From Whitmania pigra (Eukaryota; Annelida; Clitellata; Hirudinida; Haemopidae): a stretch of 64,000 nucleotides of DNA. Numbering within the stretch: position 1 is the first letter of the stretch; each line of letters begins with the position of its first letter. The notes beneath the pieces are model-generated. The model worked only from the letters and a program-made list of their open reading frames with translations. It did not search any database and was not told the DNA's origin. Location of the stretch: assembly GCA_021613335.1 (NCBI GenBank), contig JAJTWR010000329.1:1700001-1764000 (forward strand), read 5' to 3'. The translations under genes and the position numbers were made by a program. Shown in pieces: positions 1 through 12,144 of the stretch.

Positions 1-1664
1 GTCAAAAAGAACTGCAGGGCATTCGAAATTTCCTGGGTTGGTATGGAGTTGTGTCTTAGAATCACACATTTGGAAGGGGGGCATTCAAGAAGAAGATACA
101 AAACAAAAGATGTTTCAAAAAACGAAAGTCTTTGAAAGAGGACTAGTTTGGTTATTATGTTGATGTGATATGATTGAACTTGGCGGGCATTTCCGTCTTT
201 TGGAATGAGAGAATTTTGAATTTTTGAGAAAACAATGCATTTTTCAAAAAGTTGAACTATTAACTGTTGTAGGTTGTGAATTTCTCCGATTTGTTTTTGT
301 TAGCATTTCGGAGTTCATCATCTGCAATGCTCGTGGATATTTAATTTTTATTGTTATTGCTCTTTTATTATTGTTCTTTTATTATTGTTCGAGAGGCGTA
401 CGTTCCATTGTTGAGAACATCCTTTCAATTCCGCCTAGCTCCGTGTATGATGTAAAATAAAGAAATGATGTGACGTAATGCAACTTCAAATAATACTCTT
501 AAACTGAGTTCCAAAAGTTCAATAGGTGCGTGAGATGAGGGTGCATAATTTTAAGTTTTTAAATTTAATTTAATTTTAATCCATGATGAATTGGGGTCGA
601 CAAAGAATGAAAAATTATTGCATTGTTAAAGCTACATCTAGGATTTAAACGATGTTCTTTAATATTTTAATATTTCTGATAGTCTGATAATCGTTAAACG
701 GCAGCAATTTTCATAAAAAATCATTCATAAAAATCGCTTCATCTCTAGGCGAGCGATTGTGATGTTTATAAATGGCCGGCTTGAAATAAACAAAGCAGAC
801 GATTCGTATGGATTCGAACGCCTCTTGAATTAACAATGACGCTGAAGACTAATATTAAACGTCCATGGTTCATAACACGTCTTCAGAGCATCAATCCAAT
901 TCGCTTGGCAGAGCGCATTAAAGAGGACCGAATTTATTTTCGCCCACAACCGCCCTTTGACTGACGCTTGGAAAAATTAGGAGCGACGTTTTAATTTATA
1001 GAAACAACTTTCCAGCAGTCGGGTCGGGAAAACAATCGACAGAAGAAGAAGTCTTTATGAGGGACTCTCGAGAAGTCATTAAGTGGTTGCTTCCAATCGA
1101 GACTTCCCTTCGTCATGCTCGCTGGAATTCGTCACCGGGGGCGGACAATTAAGTGCCGGCATTAATAACTGACGCGATGATGTCATTATTCGTTTATTCG
1201 CTTTATTTTACTCCCTCTATTATTATTATTTTTTATCTTTCGTGACGTATGAAAATCAAACGTCGAAGAAAATGATTGAAGGAATGAATTAGAAAGTAGT
1301 GAAAGTCAAGGAAATGTATGACTTCGGTGAACTGTTCATTAATTCAGTCTGTTAATGATACTTCTAGGCAGTCAACAATCCCTGAGACAAGCGCAGAATG
1401 AATTTCCCTCTTTTATTTACGAGCTAATCCGAAATCGTGATGGCCACTCGCCTCGTTTTTCAACGGTCAGTGCTAGAGTGGAGCAAATTTTGATTGATAG
1501 CAAACTGCATTATTTATCGCCAGACTTCTTTTCGCTGGTGCTCAGCCATCTTTAACCGGAGTAACGTGATTTCTTTTCTCGTCTCCTCCTCCACCCGTTC
1601 GCCCCGTAAGACCTTAAAACGGTTTCGTTTCGTGATTCTCTTAAAATCCTTCCATTATTTCCAG
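1..1664. other. No supported gene; probable upstream intron or intergenic
   Basis: A/T-rich sequence with only short open frames and no recognisable protein similarity. The gene beginning at 1665 enters in phase 1 and lacks a start codon and signal peptide, so its first exon or exons must lie here or to the left of the window. I looked for an ATG followed by a hydrophobic stretch and a phase-1 donor and found none that I trust. Confidence 0.5.
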
Positions 1665-4600
1665 GTTGTTCCATCCCTTCTCAGTGGCACGGACACTGGC
1701 ACGAGGTCCACATCGGTGACGTCATCATCAGTTCCACAGAGATCAGCAAGAAGGGCAGATGTCTGCAGAATGGCGGGAATTACTTTCTCTTTGACAACAG
1801 GTCGGTAGAGGTAGATTCGCGCTGATGAAATTATCGCCGACGACTTTGAACCTTTTCCAACATCAGGGAAATTGGTTGTTTGACGTGCATGCTGGTTCTG
1901 CAGAAACACGTCAACGTCATCCAATACAGGGAAAGTTAGACTTTATTGATCATTCAAAAATTCATTAAATAAAAATAACTTATTCGATAACAATTTAAAT
2001 ATTATTTCCACACCTGAGGTGTCTGCATGGAAAGATCGTCATTCGAAAGCATTTGCTCAACAATCCAGCTGGAGACCATTCAGAGAACTTTGATTAGAGG
2101 CAGGGAATTGTTTACTTGATTTCTACTTTCAAACGATTCATTCGATTGATTCATAACTTCAAATTAATCTCAGCCCCTCATCAAACTCTCGAGAAGTGTC
2201 CCTTCATCGTCTCCTATCACTTCTCCTACAACAACAACAGCGGGGGACTTTGCAAGGAACCCCTGTCCACCCTGAACACCTGTTCGTCACCCTCCATGCT
2301 CCACTTCACATTCGAACAATGCCTCGGCGTGGCCTACTCGAGTTCTAGAAGTGAGCAAGTGTAACTCGTTCTTATTGTCTCCTTTCGACGACCACTGACG
2401 TGTGGCGGTAATTGCCGCGACGCTTGATGACGTGCAATCCTCGCAGACGTCAGAATGGAGTGCCTGGCTCTTTGGCAGGAGGCAGGCCAGAGTTTCATGG
2501 TTGGAAGATTTCTTCATTCACACCATCAGCACGATCAGTACCGATGTTTTGTGAGGCACTTTTACTTTCCTTGAAATATTCCCGGGAGTATATTTTTTTT
2601 TTTTTTGAATGATTGACGTTTTTACTTGTTTTATTTTTGGAGAGAAAACGTAGCTTGGTAAATAGAAATCAAATCCAATATGATGATGATGACGACAACG
2701 ATGATGACGCCGACGATGATGACCACAACGATGATGACGCCGACGATGATGACGACAACGATGATGACGCCGATGATGATGACGACAACGATGATGGCGA
2801 TGATGATGACGACAACGATGACGATGGTGATGATAAAAGACGAAGACGATCATGTCCAGTGTTCAGGATAAGAGAAGGCTGAAAGGAATAAGTCACGCTT
2901 GAGTAATTCGGATGGATTTTCTAAAAAAAAAAATTTAATACATGCTGAAAATGCATCGATGTCAGTCAGTTAACAACCAAATAACTACTTCTTTATAATG
3001 ATTTTCTAAAATAATATTTATTTATTATATTACTATTAATAGCTACAAACCTGAATACCGCATGCGATTGTCTAAAATGTTGGTTTATTGTTTGTTTGTT
3101 TCATTTTGATGATTAATAAATTTGCTCAAAAAAAAAACCAAATATCGCAAGATAAGTACTAAATTATTGAACGTATGTATTATTATTATTAAATTAAATA
3201 TTTATATATTAATATATACAATTAAATATTTATATTAAATTAAATTTATTATAAAATTAAATTATTATTAAATAATAGTATTAAATTATCACAAAATAAT
3301 ACAAAATAAATTAGAAATGTTTCAATATGACTGAGTACGATCCTAAACTCAGATGTACCAAATATTCGGAACATTGGCTCAGGCCGCCATGTCTGCCGAC
3401 GCTTCCTGCAGGGGGCTAAGGTCGCACAGGGATGGACCAACTGTTTTCGAATTTTCTGCAGGTTTTGTTAATTAACTGATAATATTAGGTGGAGATTTCA
3501 TATTTTATTTGTTTATAATTTTTAATATTTAATAAATGTTTATTTTAACTTATATAATATATGTTTATTCTTTGTAATTGTAACTTCATTTAAATAGCGC
3601 CATATGCATAGCGTCAGAGGCGCTTCTTGTAACCATTTATATAGCGCTCCTTCCCAAAGGCGTTGGAGGCAGTGCAGGCTGGGTTTCGAACACGACACAT
3701 TACGACTGTTGCCATTACCGCCTTATGAAGGCACATAACCCATTCGGCTAACCTTCCTGCAATTCATGATATTAACAACGAAAAAACATTCATTATTATT
3801 TTATTGTTCAAAGTCGCAATTAATTTTTCTGACAAATCATCTTTTAAGGTTATTGCCGAAATGTTATCATAACTTCTCAGGATGAATTTGTTCGAGGCTC
3901 GCAACACTGCCTCCTTCTCCAATTGCATGAGAAAAATTCACAAAATTTTTAGGATGAAATTGAATTAATATTCTTCGTTTTTATCTCAAATAAGATAGAA
4001 TAGCACCGACAACGTCACGATGACGATGATGATGATGATGATGACGATGACGATGATTATTCCCAGTACCAACGGAACCTTCCCACTGGCCTGAGACTCA
4101 ATGCACGTTTCCAAGATGGTTGACATCGTCGAAATGGAGAGATTTTTCCAATGAACAACTGTTGCAGGTCGACACGTCAGGTCAATTATTGAGCGTCCAA
4201 TCACACGCGACGTCCACAGAAGTCATCCTATTGTTTCGATGTCGCAGGGAAGCCAAGGAAGCAACTCTGGTGACTTTCAGAGCTCTCGTGTCCGTCATGA
4301 ACGTTTGGTTAGAAAAAGAATTTTCATTTTCAATCGGCTGCAATCTAAGATTTCAATTCATCTATAACTCAGAGGATTGCGACGTTGAACACGTTCACAA
4401 GCGATTTACTGCAAACACGGTTTATATTCAGAACCGCGCCACGTAAGAATCACCGACACGAAACGAACTCCGTGTATTTCTTATTTACAAAATTCAAGCT
4501 CTGCTCGACAATTGGCCAAAGCACTTAGATGGAATGATATCGTCATTAATTAATTCTCAAGAGCAGAATAGATCGTCCCGCAAACACCGCTGAGCTACCG

Positions 4601-6431
4601 CTAAACGTTCCAAAGTTCTCGAGTTTTGGATTAAAACCGGCCCCAATATAATTTCATTCAAGCAAAGGGCGAAGAATTTTAAGAATTAGAATAATGAAGC
4701 TTTTAATTTAAAGAAAAAAATGGAGGACACGGCCATCTTTGCATGTCGACAATTGAGCGAGCGGAATGGATTATACGAACGATTTGTTGCATCGGATGGG
4801 AACGGAATTAAATCTTCGTGAACAAAAACTTGAGGTTCCTCGTACGGTACAAATATTTACTGCGGTCTTATACGGGTTGTCATGGCAACGTTTCTTAGCG
4901 TAAAAATAAAATTGACAACCCTCGTTACACTGAGCAGACAAAATGAACTGGTTGTTGCTTCTGCTAACATTTTCTCGGGCTTTGAAGCTCGACAACAAAG
5001 AGCCAGAAAACCATTTTTTTTAGAATGAAATTGTTTTTTTAATGTTACGTTAAAAGCCTGAAACGCAATTTCAGCAAGCTCCAGTACCAATGTTTGCAAT
5101 TTGTCCGAAAAAATTTGGACGTCATAGAAATGCATTTAGGTGAGCTGGGTTCGATAAAACTTTAAATTCAGGTCCTTACTGACTTATTTCTTTAAACAAA
5201 CTTTTAAAATAAAAACATTTATGCATTGCTATTTCGTGCAAGAAATTTGTAAGATTTTTATTTTTTGAAATATAGGAGTGGCTGGCGCCGATGAAGCCAC
5301 AACCGATTGCACCGAGTCAACGACATCCTTCAACAGCAAACTGCTTGTCATAAGTAAAAATTATATTTTCGGTTTAATAATTGTTGTCAAAGGGTATATT
5401 TGTATTTGTGTGCATCCGATCTTCTGATCTACCTTATGTATCCGAACAGTATATGAAAGCATTTGTTAATCGATCTAACATCTGTGTAGTTCCCACACCC
5501 GATTGTTTTTTCTAAGTAATGCAAGTTATTCTGAAAATTGCTTATTTATAAAGCGTAGAATATCTTTAAGTGAAGCATTAGTTTTAATTAAAATTAAAGG
5601 AACTCCTCTGCCCAGTAACAGAGTGGACTGCATAGAGGAAGGTCAGTACAGGATCTACACTGGAGTTCTCAGCTGCCACAGTTACCTCAGGTCCGGATGC
5701 AGCATGAGTTACGATATCGATATAATTAGTTCTTGTTCATCGAAACCAGGCAAGTGGGGATTTCCGTGAGAGATGTAAGGTTTTTAATTGACGCTTCTTC
5801 TCTACATGACAGGACTGCAGTTGAGATGTCTATCAATATGGGACGCGGAGAACAAGCGCTACATAATTGCAGCGCCTTTGGGCGACAGGAGATCGGACGT
5901 GTTGAGTTGCTATGTGAGATGCCTTGCGCAGTATAATCCGTATTATTAAGAAATATTAATTAATTTAATTTTTAAACAAATAATATTGCAACGGGATTGT
6001 TGAAAACTTGAAAGGTGTTCTATCAAAAAGACGACGTCAGTCTCTTCTCTTACGATCCTCACTGTCAAGATGGAGTCTTCCTGTCAAACAGCGAGAAATT
6101 CACTTATGTAATGGAAATATTCTCAGGTTGGTCATTCCGGTCATTTTTCACTTATTTCGCCGCGAATATTGCGGCATTTATTTATTACTAGTTACGCTGT
6201 TTTACAGTGCCGTGTAAACCAACTGAGGGACCTCCTTCAATCGTAGTTCTCGAGCCTCAGAGGAATTTATCGTTCGTGCCATACTCGGTCTATCAGCCAA
6301 GAGGAATCGACTTCAAAGCTCTAAAACAGGTAGTCGTAGGCAGCAGCAGCAGCACCTCCACTTTCATGCCGTGTATTCAATCTATCATCTTCAATTACCT
6401 GACATTGTGCGCCATTCCCCCAAGAGAGTAG
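1665..6431 (+). CDS. Secreted or GPI-anchored cysteine-rich protein, DUF7042/7043/7044/7045 family (5' end missing)
   Basis: Exons read as 1665-1800, 1867-1934, 2019-~2099, 2174-2350, 2447-2550, 3353-3461, 4067-4442, 5075-5139, 5276-5353, ~5600-5749, 5813-5913, 6015-6126 and 6208-6431, about 590 residues in total. Phases match at every junction except 2099/2174, which is uncertain. The first visible exon reads CSIPSQWHGHWHE, followed by GRCL and FLFDNR; next come GCLTCM...VNVIQYRE, then CPFIVSYHFSYNN, then LALWQEAGQSFMVGR...YRCF, then SADASCRGL. This order matches the tandem domains of an invertebrate extracellular family of unknown function. The C-terminal half repeats the theme (CTFPRWLTSSKW, YQCLQFVRKN, LRCLSIWDAENKRY). 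The tail is Ser/Thr-rich and then hydrophobic, ending in a short polar tail, so it may carry a GPI signal or simply be secreted. GAT/GAC microsatellites lie in its introns. The family assignment comes from memory of the conserved motifs. Confidence 0.72.
2674..2840. repeat. GAT/GAC-rich microsatellite in an intron
   Basis: Imperfect array of GATGATGACGAC-type units lying in the intron between the exons at 2447-2550 and 3353-3461. It is open in several frames (poly-Asp one way, poly-His or poly-Ser the other). This is a property of the repeat and not evidence of coding. Confidence 0.9.
3593..3765 (-). mobile_element. tRNA-derived SINE copy (minus orientation)
   Basis: Read on the minus strand it has a tRNA-like head with an A-box-like GGTTAGCCGAATGGG and a B-box-like GTTCGAAACCC, then a body ending in GCGC..TATATAAAT-type sequence. 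The same head and tail recur at 54524-54660 and 61840-61945 (minus) and, on the plus strand, at 16931-17130 and 24117-24305. It sits in an intron of the DUF704x gene. Confidence 0.7.
4015..4056. repeat. Short (GAT/GAC)n tract just before a splice acceptor
   Basis: GATGAC units run up to the acceptor at 4066 of the DUF704x gene. Purine-rich sequence here replaces the usual pyrimidine tract. Confidence 0.75.
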
Positions 6432-7487
6432 AACCGTTCAATCTTTTCTCTTCTTACTTTTGACCTTCGACTGAACTTATTCGGTGATGACGTGTTCACG
6501 CGGTGACTTGCCAATTGTCATATCATGTCGATCGATTCAGCGATGTTAAACAACAATGATTATAAGTGCATGAAATATCAACTTATTAGCAAATAATATT
6601 ATTATTTAATATTATTTTCACGAAAAATGCTTTCGGAATATTTTGCATGGGTTTCGCAGGAAGCTTCTATAGCGGAAGCGGACGCTAATTTGGAGCATAT
6701 GGCTTTTGGTCCAGCAGCCAAATACCTGAATTAGGACCGTTTAAAGCACTCGAATAACTATTCACGAAAAAATAAATGATAAATCTACTCAATCAAGATC
6801 AGTCCAGGGGGAATTGCTAAATGTTTGGGTTTGTCTGGCCGTGCACATTTTGCACCATACGCATCGAACATTGCAACTGTTCCGATGATTACAGCACACA
6901 AACGTCCAATTTCATTAGATAATGCAAAAACCTAATCACCATTTCGTGAGGTGCCACTCTAATTAAGTCAACGACAATTTCGCGCAAGTAGCCAACTCGA
7001 ACGAAAGGCTGAAGGAAATCTACGTTACAAGTAACCATATATGATATAATCCAAAACCACATCTACTTTACCCCCGCAACACAAAACAAGACGCCAGCCT
7101 GTGCTAACGATCCAAATTCGAACCGACCATTCCTCCTGCGTAACAAGCACCGCTATACTTCGCTTCTTCTGAGCAAATATGATCGCAACTCTGTATAAAC
7201 TGCTTGCAAATCCGTATAAAATTCTGCATTTGTGGTCCAGCATAACTAGCAATCTTTAAAATAACTTACAAAAAAAGATTCTAGCACAATAACCCAATTT
7301 CTGCAAAATATTTTCAATGATCAATGATCTAAGCATTTTACAGAAATTGAAAAATAACTGCCTTGCAAGGAATTTTAAATCCAAGCAATATCTCATTTTA
7401 CAATGACACAATGGAAATTATAAAACAAAAATAATCTACAAAAACATTCTTATTTTCATATTTTCACTCAGCACAATTTTCTGTCAA
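6432..7487. other. Intergenic, between convergent 3' ends
   Basis: A/T-rich spacer between the stop of the plus-strand DUF704x gene and the stop of minus-strand TIM44. It will contain both 3' UTRs. I see no coding or RNA gene in it. Confidence 0.6.
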
Positions 7488-10154
7488 TCACACCATCATC
7501 TCCATTGGGCTTGCAGATAAATCAATCAACTTCCAGGCAGCCTTAGGGTCATGAACATTTTGGTCCCTACAGAATGCCCACACATAGAATATCTTCATGA
7601 TTTTATCCTGAAATGCAATTACGTTAATATTTATTCGTACTCAAAAAATATAATTCTCAAAAAGTTATGAATAAGCACTTACGGGATCTCCTTCAACAAT
7701 TTTTCCTGCAGCATCTTTGACGACCATGACCTGTTGTGAACTGAAGCTGACCACAAGCACTGGTCCCTGCTCCATTATCTGTCCAGCAGCCAGCTACAAA
7801 AAAACATATAAATTGCAATCTAATGCAACATGCTAATTTTGTAACAACTGCATGCAATTACAATTTCATAATTAGCTAATATGAACTGCATAAGATACAC
7901 AAACTGACCTCAATATTGCTGATGTCAAGAACTCTAGAATCAAACTTGAACTTGGCTGCTTGGGCTTCTCTGATTGGAGTAGCCAGGACATTGTAAGCCT
8001 ATTGAGGAAAATAAATGGTTCGAAATAAACATCTCATTGCCATTGTTTTAAAGTCAATCATTAAACCAACCCCTTCGTGGCACCAATCGCTCAGGATTTC
8101 CAAATCGCCTCTAATCATAGCCTGAAATTAAAAAATGTCAATAACCAAACAATATAATGACAATAATAACAGTTATGGAAAAGCTGATTTTAAAATCACC
8201 TCAAGGATGTTCGGAATAAAATCAAATTGACAGAGACGCAGGAACTCTTCCTTAGTAAAGTCGGAGTCCATCTTGATGATTTCTGTTAGCACTTGAGACA
8301 TCTCAGTTTTGGCAAACATTCCACCTTGAGAAATAGTTCAAATTAGTCACACAAATAACCATTTTATCATATTAATGTATGTACAAACCAAACAATTCTG
8401 AAACTTTGTCTGTGACAGTCCTGGTAGCTCGAATGATTATGTTGCCACTTTCATCGTATTTGGCTTTCATGTCGAAAAGCTCTGATGCCATAACAAATTA
8501 ATATTTTAACCATCTAACATTATGTAGTCATCACAAGTAAGGACCGCATACTTTCAAACAACTGATTATTGTTCTTAAAATCTTGCCAACTCTGATACCA
8601 CTGGGTGTTCTTGTTCAATATCACACCTGTTGTTTCCCTGGTTGAGCAAATAACCACAAGAATTAATCAAATGTCATGCACTTTTCAAAAAATTAGAGAC
8701 CTCAATTATAGTGAATTGCAACAGAATTACTCACTCGTCTGGTTTAATTGGAGCCCTCTCACCAAACTTCAATGAATATTCATCCCTCTTTCTTAATTTC
8801 ACTTTAAAAATTGTATGGTTTTAAAAAAATGTAATGTAATGATTAAAAAAAGCAATAGCACTTTAAGTGTTCCCTTGAATGACGATAGTGGATACGTAGT
8901 ATAAGATATGTATCACTGATGTGCATTCTCACCTGGTGCCTTGTACAATGAGCTTCTATCATAAGTTGTGGATTCATGGATTTCCTCTTTAACAGCCTTG
9001 ACACCCTACCAATATTTAAACATTTTTACTTGAAAGGATTTAGACATTGAGAAATAAATAATGTCATGATTTACAAAAGGCAATTATTAAATGTCACTTT
9101 ATTGAAATAAATCTTTAAACTCCTACTAAGAATATATTACAGAAAGATCCTAAAAAACTAAGCTCACCTCTGAAACAGTCTTGAAAACTTGGCTCTGAGC
9201 AATTTGTTCAGTTTGTTTAGATACACTCTCAGCTGCCTTGCTGACACTCTCTGCCACATCCTCAACCATTTCCTTGCCTTTCTTGGCATAATCGGACTAA
9301 AAACAAATTCAATCCATGATAACTGCTCACTTCCAGGCTTCCAGTTGTTATTATAATAATAATACCAACCTGCTTTACTTTCTCTTGCATGTCGGAGAGT
9401 TTTTTCTTAAATACATCAGAACCTTTCAAGGTCTCAGATTCAATTGATTGCTATTTAATAAAAGAAAATTTTTAATATAATGCTAATTGCAAATCATCAC
9501 AAGATTATAAAAACACACGTATTTTTCTCTGGCTTTCTTTAGAGAATCAGATTGTTCAAGTTTCTGGGCTTCGTCGCGAAATTTCTTTATACTTTCCTGA
9601 TGAATCATTTAAAAAATTTGTATACAATTTCTAGTTAATGATTGAAATTTAGAGCTTTGTTCTAAGAACATTCAAACTCAACCTTCATTTCTTTATTTTT
9701 ATCCATTTCATTTCTTATATTTTCTATAAAGTTAGATATGAAACCTCTTTTGGCAGACATCCATCTCACCTGCCATAAATAGAATGATAATAGCAGTTAC
9801 TGGTTAATAATTTATGATTAAAAAATAAAATGTTTACGTTTAATAAATTTGACGGTTGGGCTTGGATCCGATGATTGTACAAACGATTGCATTTGGTCTG
9901 AAAATATAACCCTACATATTTTATTGATGTAACACACTGCCAGAAACAAAAAATAATCCTAGGATGAGATAATTGTTACGATATTACATCACGTAGGAAA
10001 TACTGCAAGGTACGGCATGACCTTACATGGATTTCTAAGATCAAGCACGGAGAATGTCAAGCAATATACCACTTTGTAATTAGAAATAAAAAAAGGTCGC
10101 TACCAATGCTGTTCTTTGTAGAACGAAAAACCTTAGATTGTTGAGCGAAGACAT
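7488..10154 (-). CDS. TIMM44: Mitochondrial import inner membrane translocase subunit TIM44
   Basis: About 15 exons on the minus strand, about 430 residues, against about 450 in vertebrates. Approximate exons from the start: 10103-10154, 9841-9898, 9684-9768, 9521-9597, 9371-9449, 9170-9297, 8935-9005, 8734-8798, 8551-8637, 8391-8480, 8203-8325, 8071-8121, 7909-7998, 7683-7794, 7488-7607. The basic N-terminus is a plausible mitochondrial presequence. Then come the charged KNKEMKESIKKFRDEA segment, a helical linker, and the C-terminal Tim44 domain with KYDESGNIIIRATR, FAKTEMSQVLTEI, MEQGPVLVVSF and FYVWAFCRDQ. TIM44 is a peripheral matrix protein that tethers mtHsp70 to the TIM23 channel. The border between exons 2 and 3 is not certain in frame. 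Its start faces the FSIP1-like gene about 205 bp away. Confidence 0.95.
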
Positions 10155-10359
10155 CGTGATTGAGCAGAATAACATAGAACTTTATTCCCTAAATGGTCTG
10201 ACGTGATACAATCAGTCTTTCAGAAAATAAGAATGTTACTCATTAAATTTACCAATGCAAATAATGTAAAATTTTAAAATTAAAATATTTAAATATATAA
10301 TAATTAATTACTATAGCAACACAATTTAAATGTGTTTAGATGCTTGATCAAGTAACGAT
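10155..10359. promoter_or_regulatory. Probable shared (bidirectional) promoter region
   Basis: Only 205 bp separate the divergent start codons of TIM44 (minus) and the FSIP1-like gene (plus), so both 5' UTRs and core promoters must lie here or overlap the first exons. No TATA box is obvious. This call is inferred from position only. Confidence 0.45.
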
Positions 10360-11919
10360 ATGGAATGCAGCAGTCCGGAATCCTTGATTTTGAGTGATTC
10401 TATTATTTGGTTTTGAGAATGAGTGTAGTTTAATGGATTAAATATGAACATAATGTTATAATTAAGTGGAAAGCACTAACTTAACTGCTAACTAGTTGGT
10501 TGTTGAATTTATATTTAAACTTAAAATTAGTTAGTCACACATAACGCAATTAAATGTGAACCATACGATAACACTCTTGTCATATTTCTACGTTTAGAAT
10601 CAGATGAAAATTTTTCATGTGACGAGATCGACGCGGAGAACAGCGGCTTTGATCACTCCCCGAGGTGTGCCATAAGAATTTCACTTACTCTCCCTCTATT
10701 CGTCATACCTTCTTTACCTCTATGATATCTTAGGTTAAGTTATTCAGAATGCGCGTTCACAAACTTAACAGAAGATCATTTTGACAAAGAACTTAATGAA
10801 CTCAAAAGGCTAGATTTGGTTATCAGAGAAAAATTAAATGAAGAAAAGGAACATGGAAACCATGGGTCTTCAAAGTATCAAAAATGTTCAAAATGACAAT
10901 TGAATATCCACACCAAATCAATACTCTTGTAATTCAGGCCAGCTAATAGGTCAGGCAAAGAGAAGAATGCCAGAAAACTTTCCTTTAGCCATTCTTTAGG
11001 TTTTTTTCACATACAAAGCAAACTGAATTGAAAAATATTACAGAATAACAAAATTACTGTAGCTGCAACCACTCTTCTCAAGCAAGAATCAGCTGGGCAC
11101 AAAACCAAAGGTAGATGGAATGGTAAAATTAAACATAATCTTCATGACTAATACTTATTGTTTCAAGGTGCTTGGAAGAAAGGCATTGAGGTCCAGTAAA
11201 ACGGGATGTTGTCACTACTATGTTACATGTCTAAAGTTGTAAAAAATGTAATTCTTGAAATAATTTTTCATGCAGCTGGCATGTACAGATGTATGCATGA
11301 CGGATGCTGAAAAAATACGCTTAGAGCAACTCATGTCCGATGCACCAATAGAAGCTTTTATCGGTCCTGGAACAATTACAGATCTTCGCAAGGAGGTATA
11401 TCTCCAAAGATATCTTAATTTATATGAACCGTTACGACCTAATTCACAGTTGAAATGCATTCGAACAGATCTAAAAATGTTGAAATAATTCTTCATTCAC
11501 AGATGCTCTCAAACGATGCCTTTGCATTTGACAGCAGTACCAGAAAAAGACTGGATGAGATTGATGAAGAGCTGAAAAAACTTCAGGCTGCATACTCAAA
11601 ACATAATCAGCAGGTTGGATCACAGAAAATAATTGCATTTAACTCAATGACAAGGAAAATCTATACTTAACTTGCCTAAAGTAGCTTGTCAATTAACAAT
11701 GTGCTTTACCTATATTGTAAAATCTAACATTATTGTAAAGAGAAATCTTGAGGTTATAGAATGTGAAGATGATGAGACAACCAATTTTTCTGGAGTGATG
11801 AGGTGAAGATTTTCTACTTCTAATTAACTAATTTTTCGACAATCTTCAAAAACACTGCAAATTACAGGTCAGAAATCGCAAATGCAACTTGCGAACCGGA
11901 GGACCATTTGATCGACTGA
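10360..11919 (+). CDS. FSIP1: Fibrous sheath-interacting protein 1 (FSIP1)-like
   Basis: Ten exons joined in frame: 10360-10393, 10598-10664, 10734-10874, 10938-10999, 11063-11110, 11168-11190, 11276-11395, 11503-11613, 11753-11802, 11868-11919. They encode 235 residues, much shorter than mammalian FSIP1. Three blocks support the call. One is an N-terminal charged helix around KELNELKRLDLVIREKL, matching the FSIP1 coiled segment. One is GAWKKGIELACTDVCMTDAE with EKIRLEQLMSD, resembling the 'FIKRNIELA...EKKRLVELLKD' block. The last is RKRLDEIDEELKKLQ, matching 'LAEIDIKLQEL'. FSIP1 is a poorly understood protein of the sperm flagellum and cilia. The sixth exon is only 23 nt. The start codon fits because all ten phases then agree. 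It could instead be another short ciliary coiled-coil protein. Confidence 0.68.
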
Positions 11920-11969
11920 TTCGAACATGACAGGAACAGTTGTTCATTGCACAAAACACTTTCATCGAC

Positions 11970-11975
11970 AATAAA
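11970..11975 (+). other. Poly(A) signal of the FSIP1-like gene
   Basis: AATAAA lies 50 bases after the stop codon, followed directly by a second overlapping AATAAA-like copy. Confidence 0.6.
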
Positions 11976-12144
11976 TAAAATGTTTATAGATATTACTTGC
12001 CTAGAATAAACATTTGACTGGTGCTAACTTAAACGTCAAGCATTTTCAGTACATTTAAGTTGGACCATCGACCCAAGTGATTGTTGATGTGTTCACTTTC
12101 TTCAATTGACAGCCTCTATATTGTAGGTTTAGTGATGCCCATGT

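Noticed and set aside
2613..2882. Open frames coding poly-Asp/Asn, poly-His or poly-Ser
   Set aside because: All frames are open because the DNA is a GAT/GAC microsatellite; it lies in an intron of the DUF704x gene.
3986..4204. Minus-strand frame with a long run of Ile/Val like a membrane segment
   Set aside because: The hydrophobic run is only the complement of a GAT/GAC repeat, and the plus strand here is the well-supported exon 4067-4442.
4941..5021. Plus-strand start MNWLLLLLTFSRAL resembling a signal peptide
   Set aside because: The frame stops after 26 codons with no splice donor, and it lies in an intron of the DUF704x gene between exons that already join in phase.
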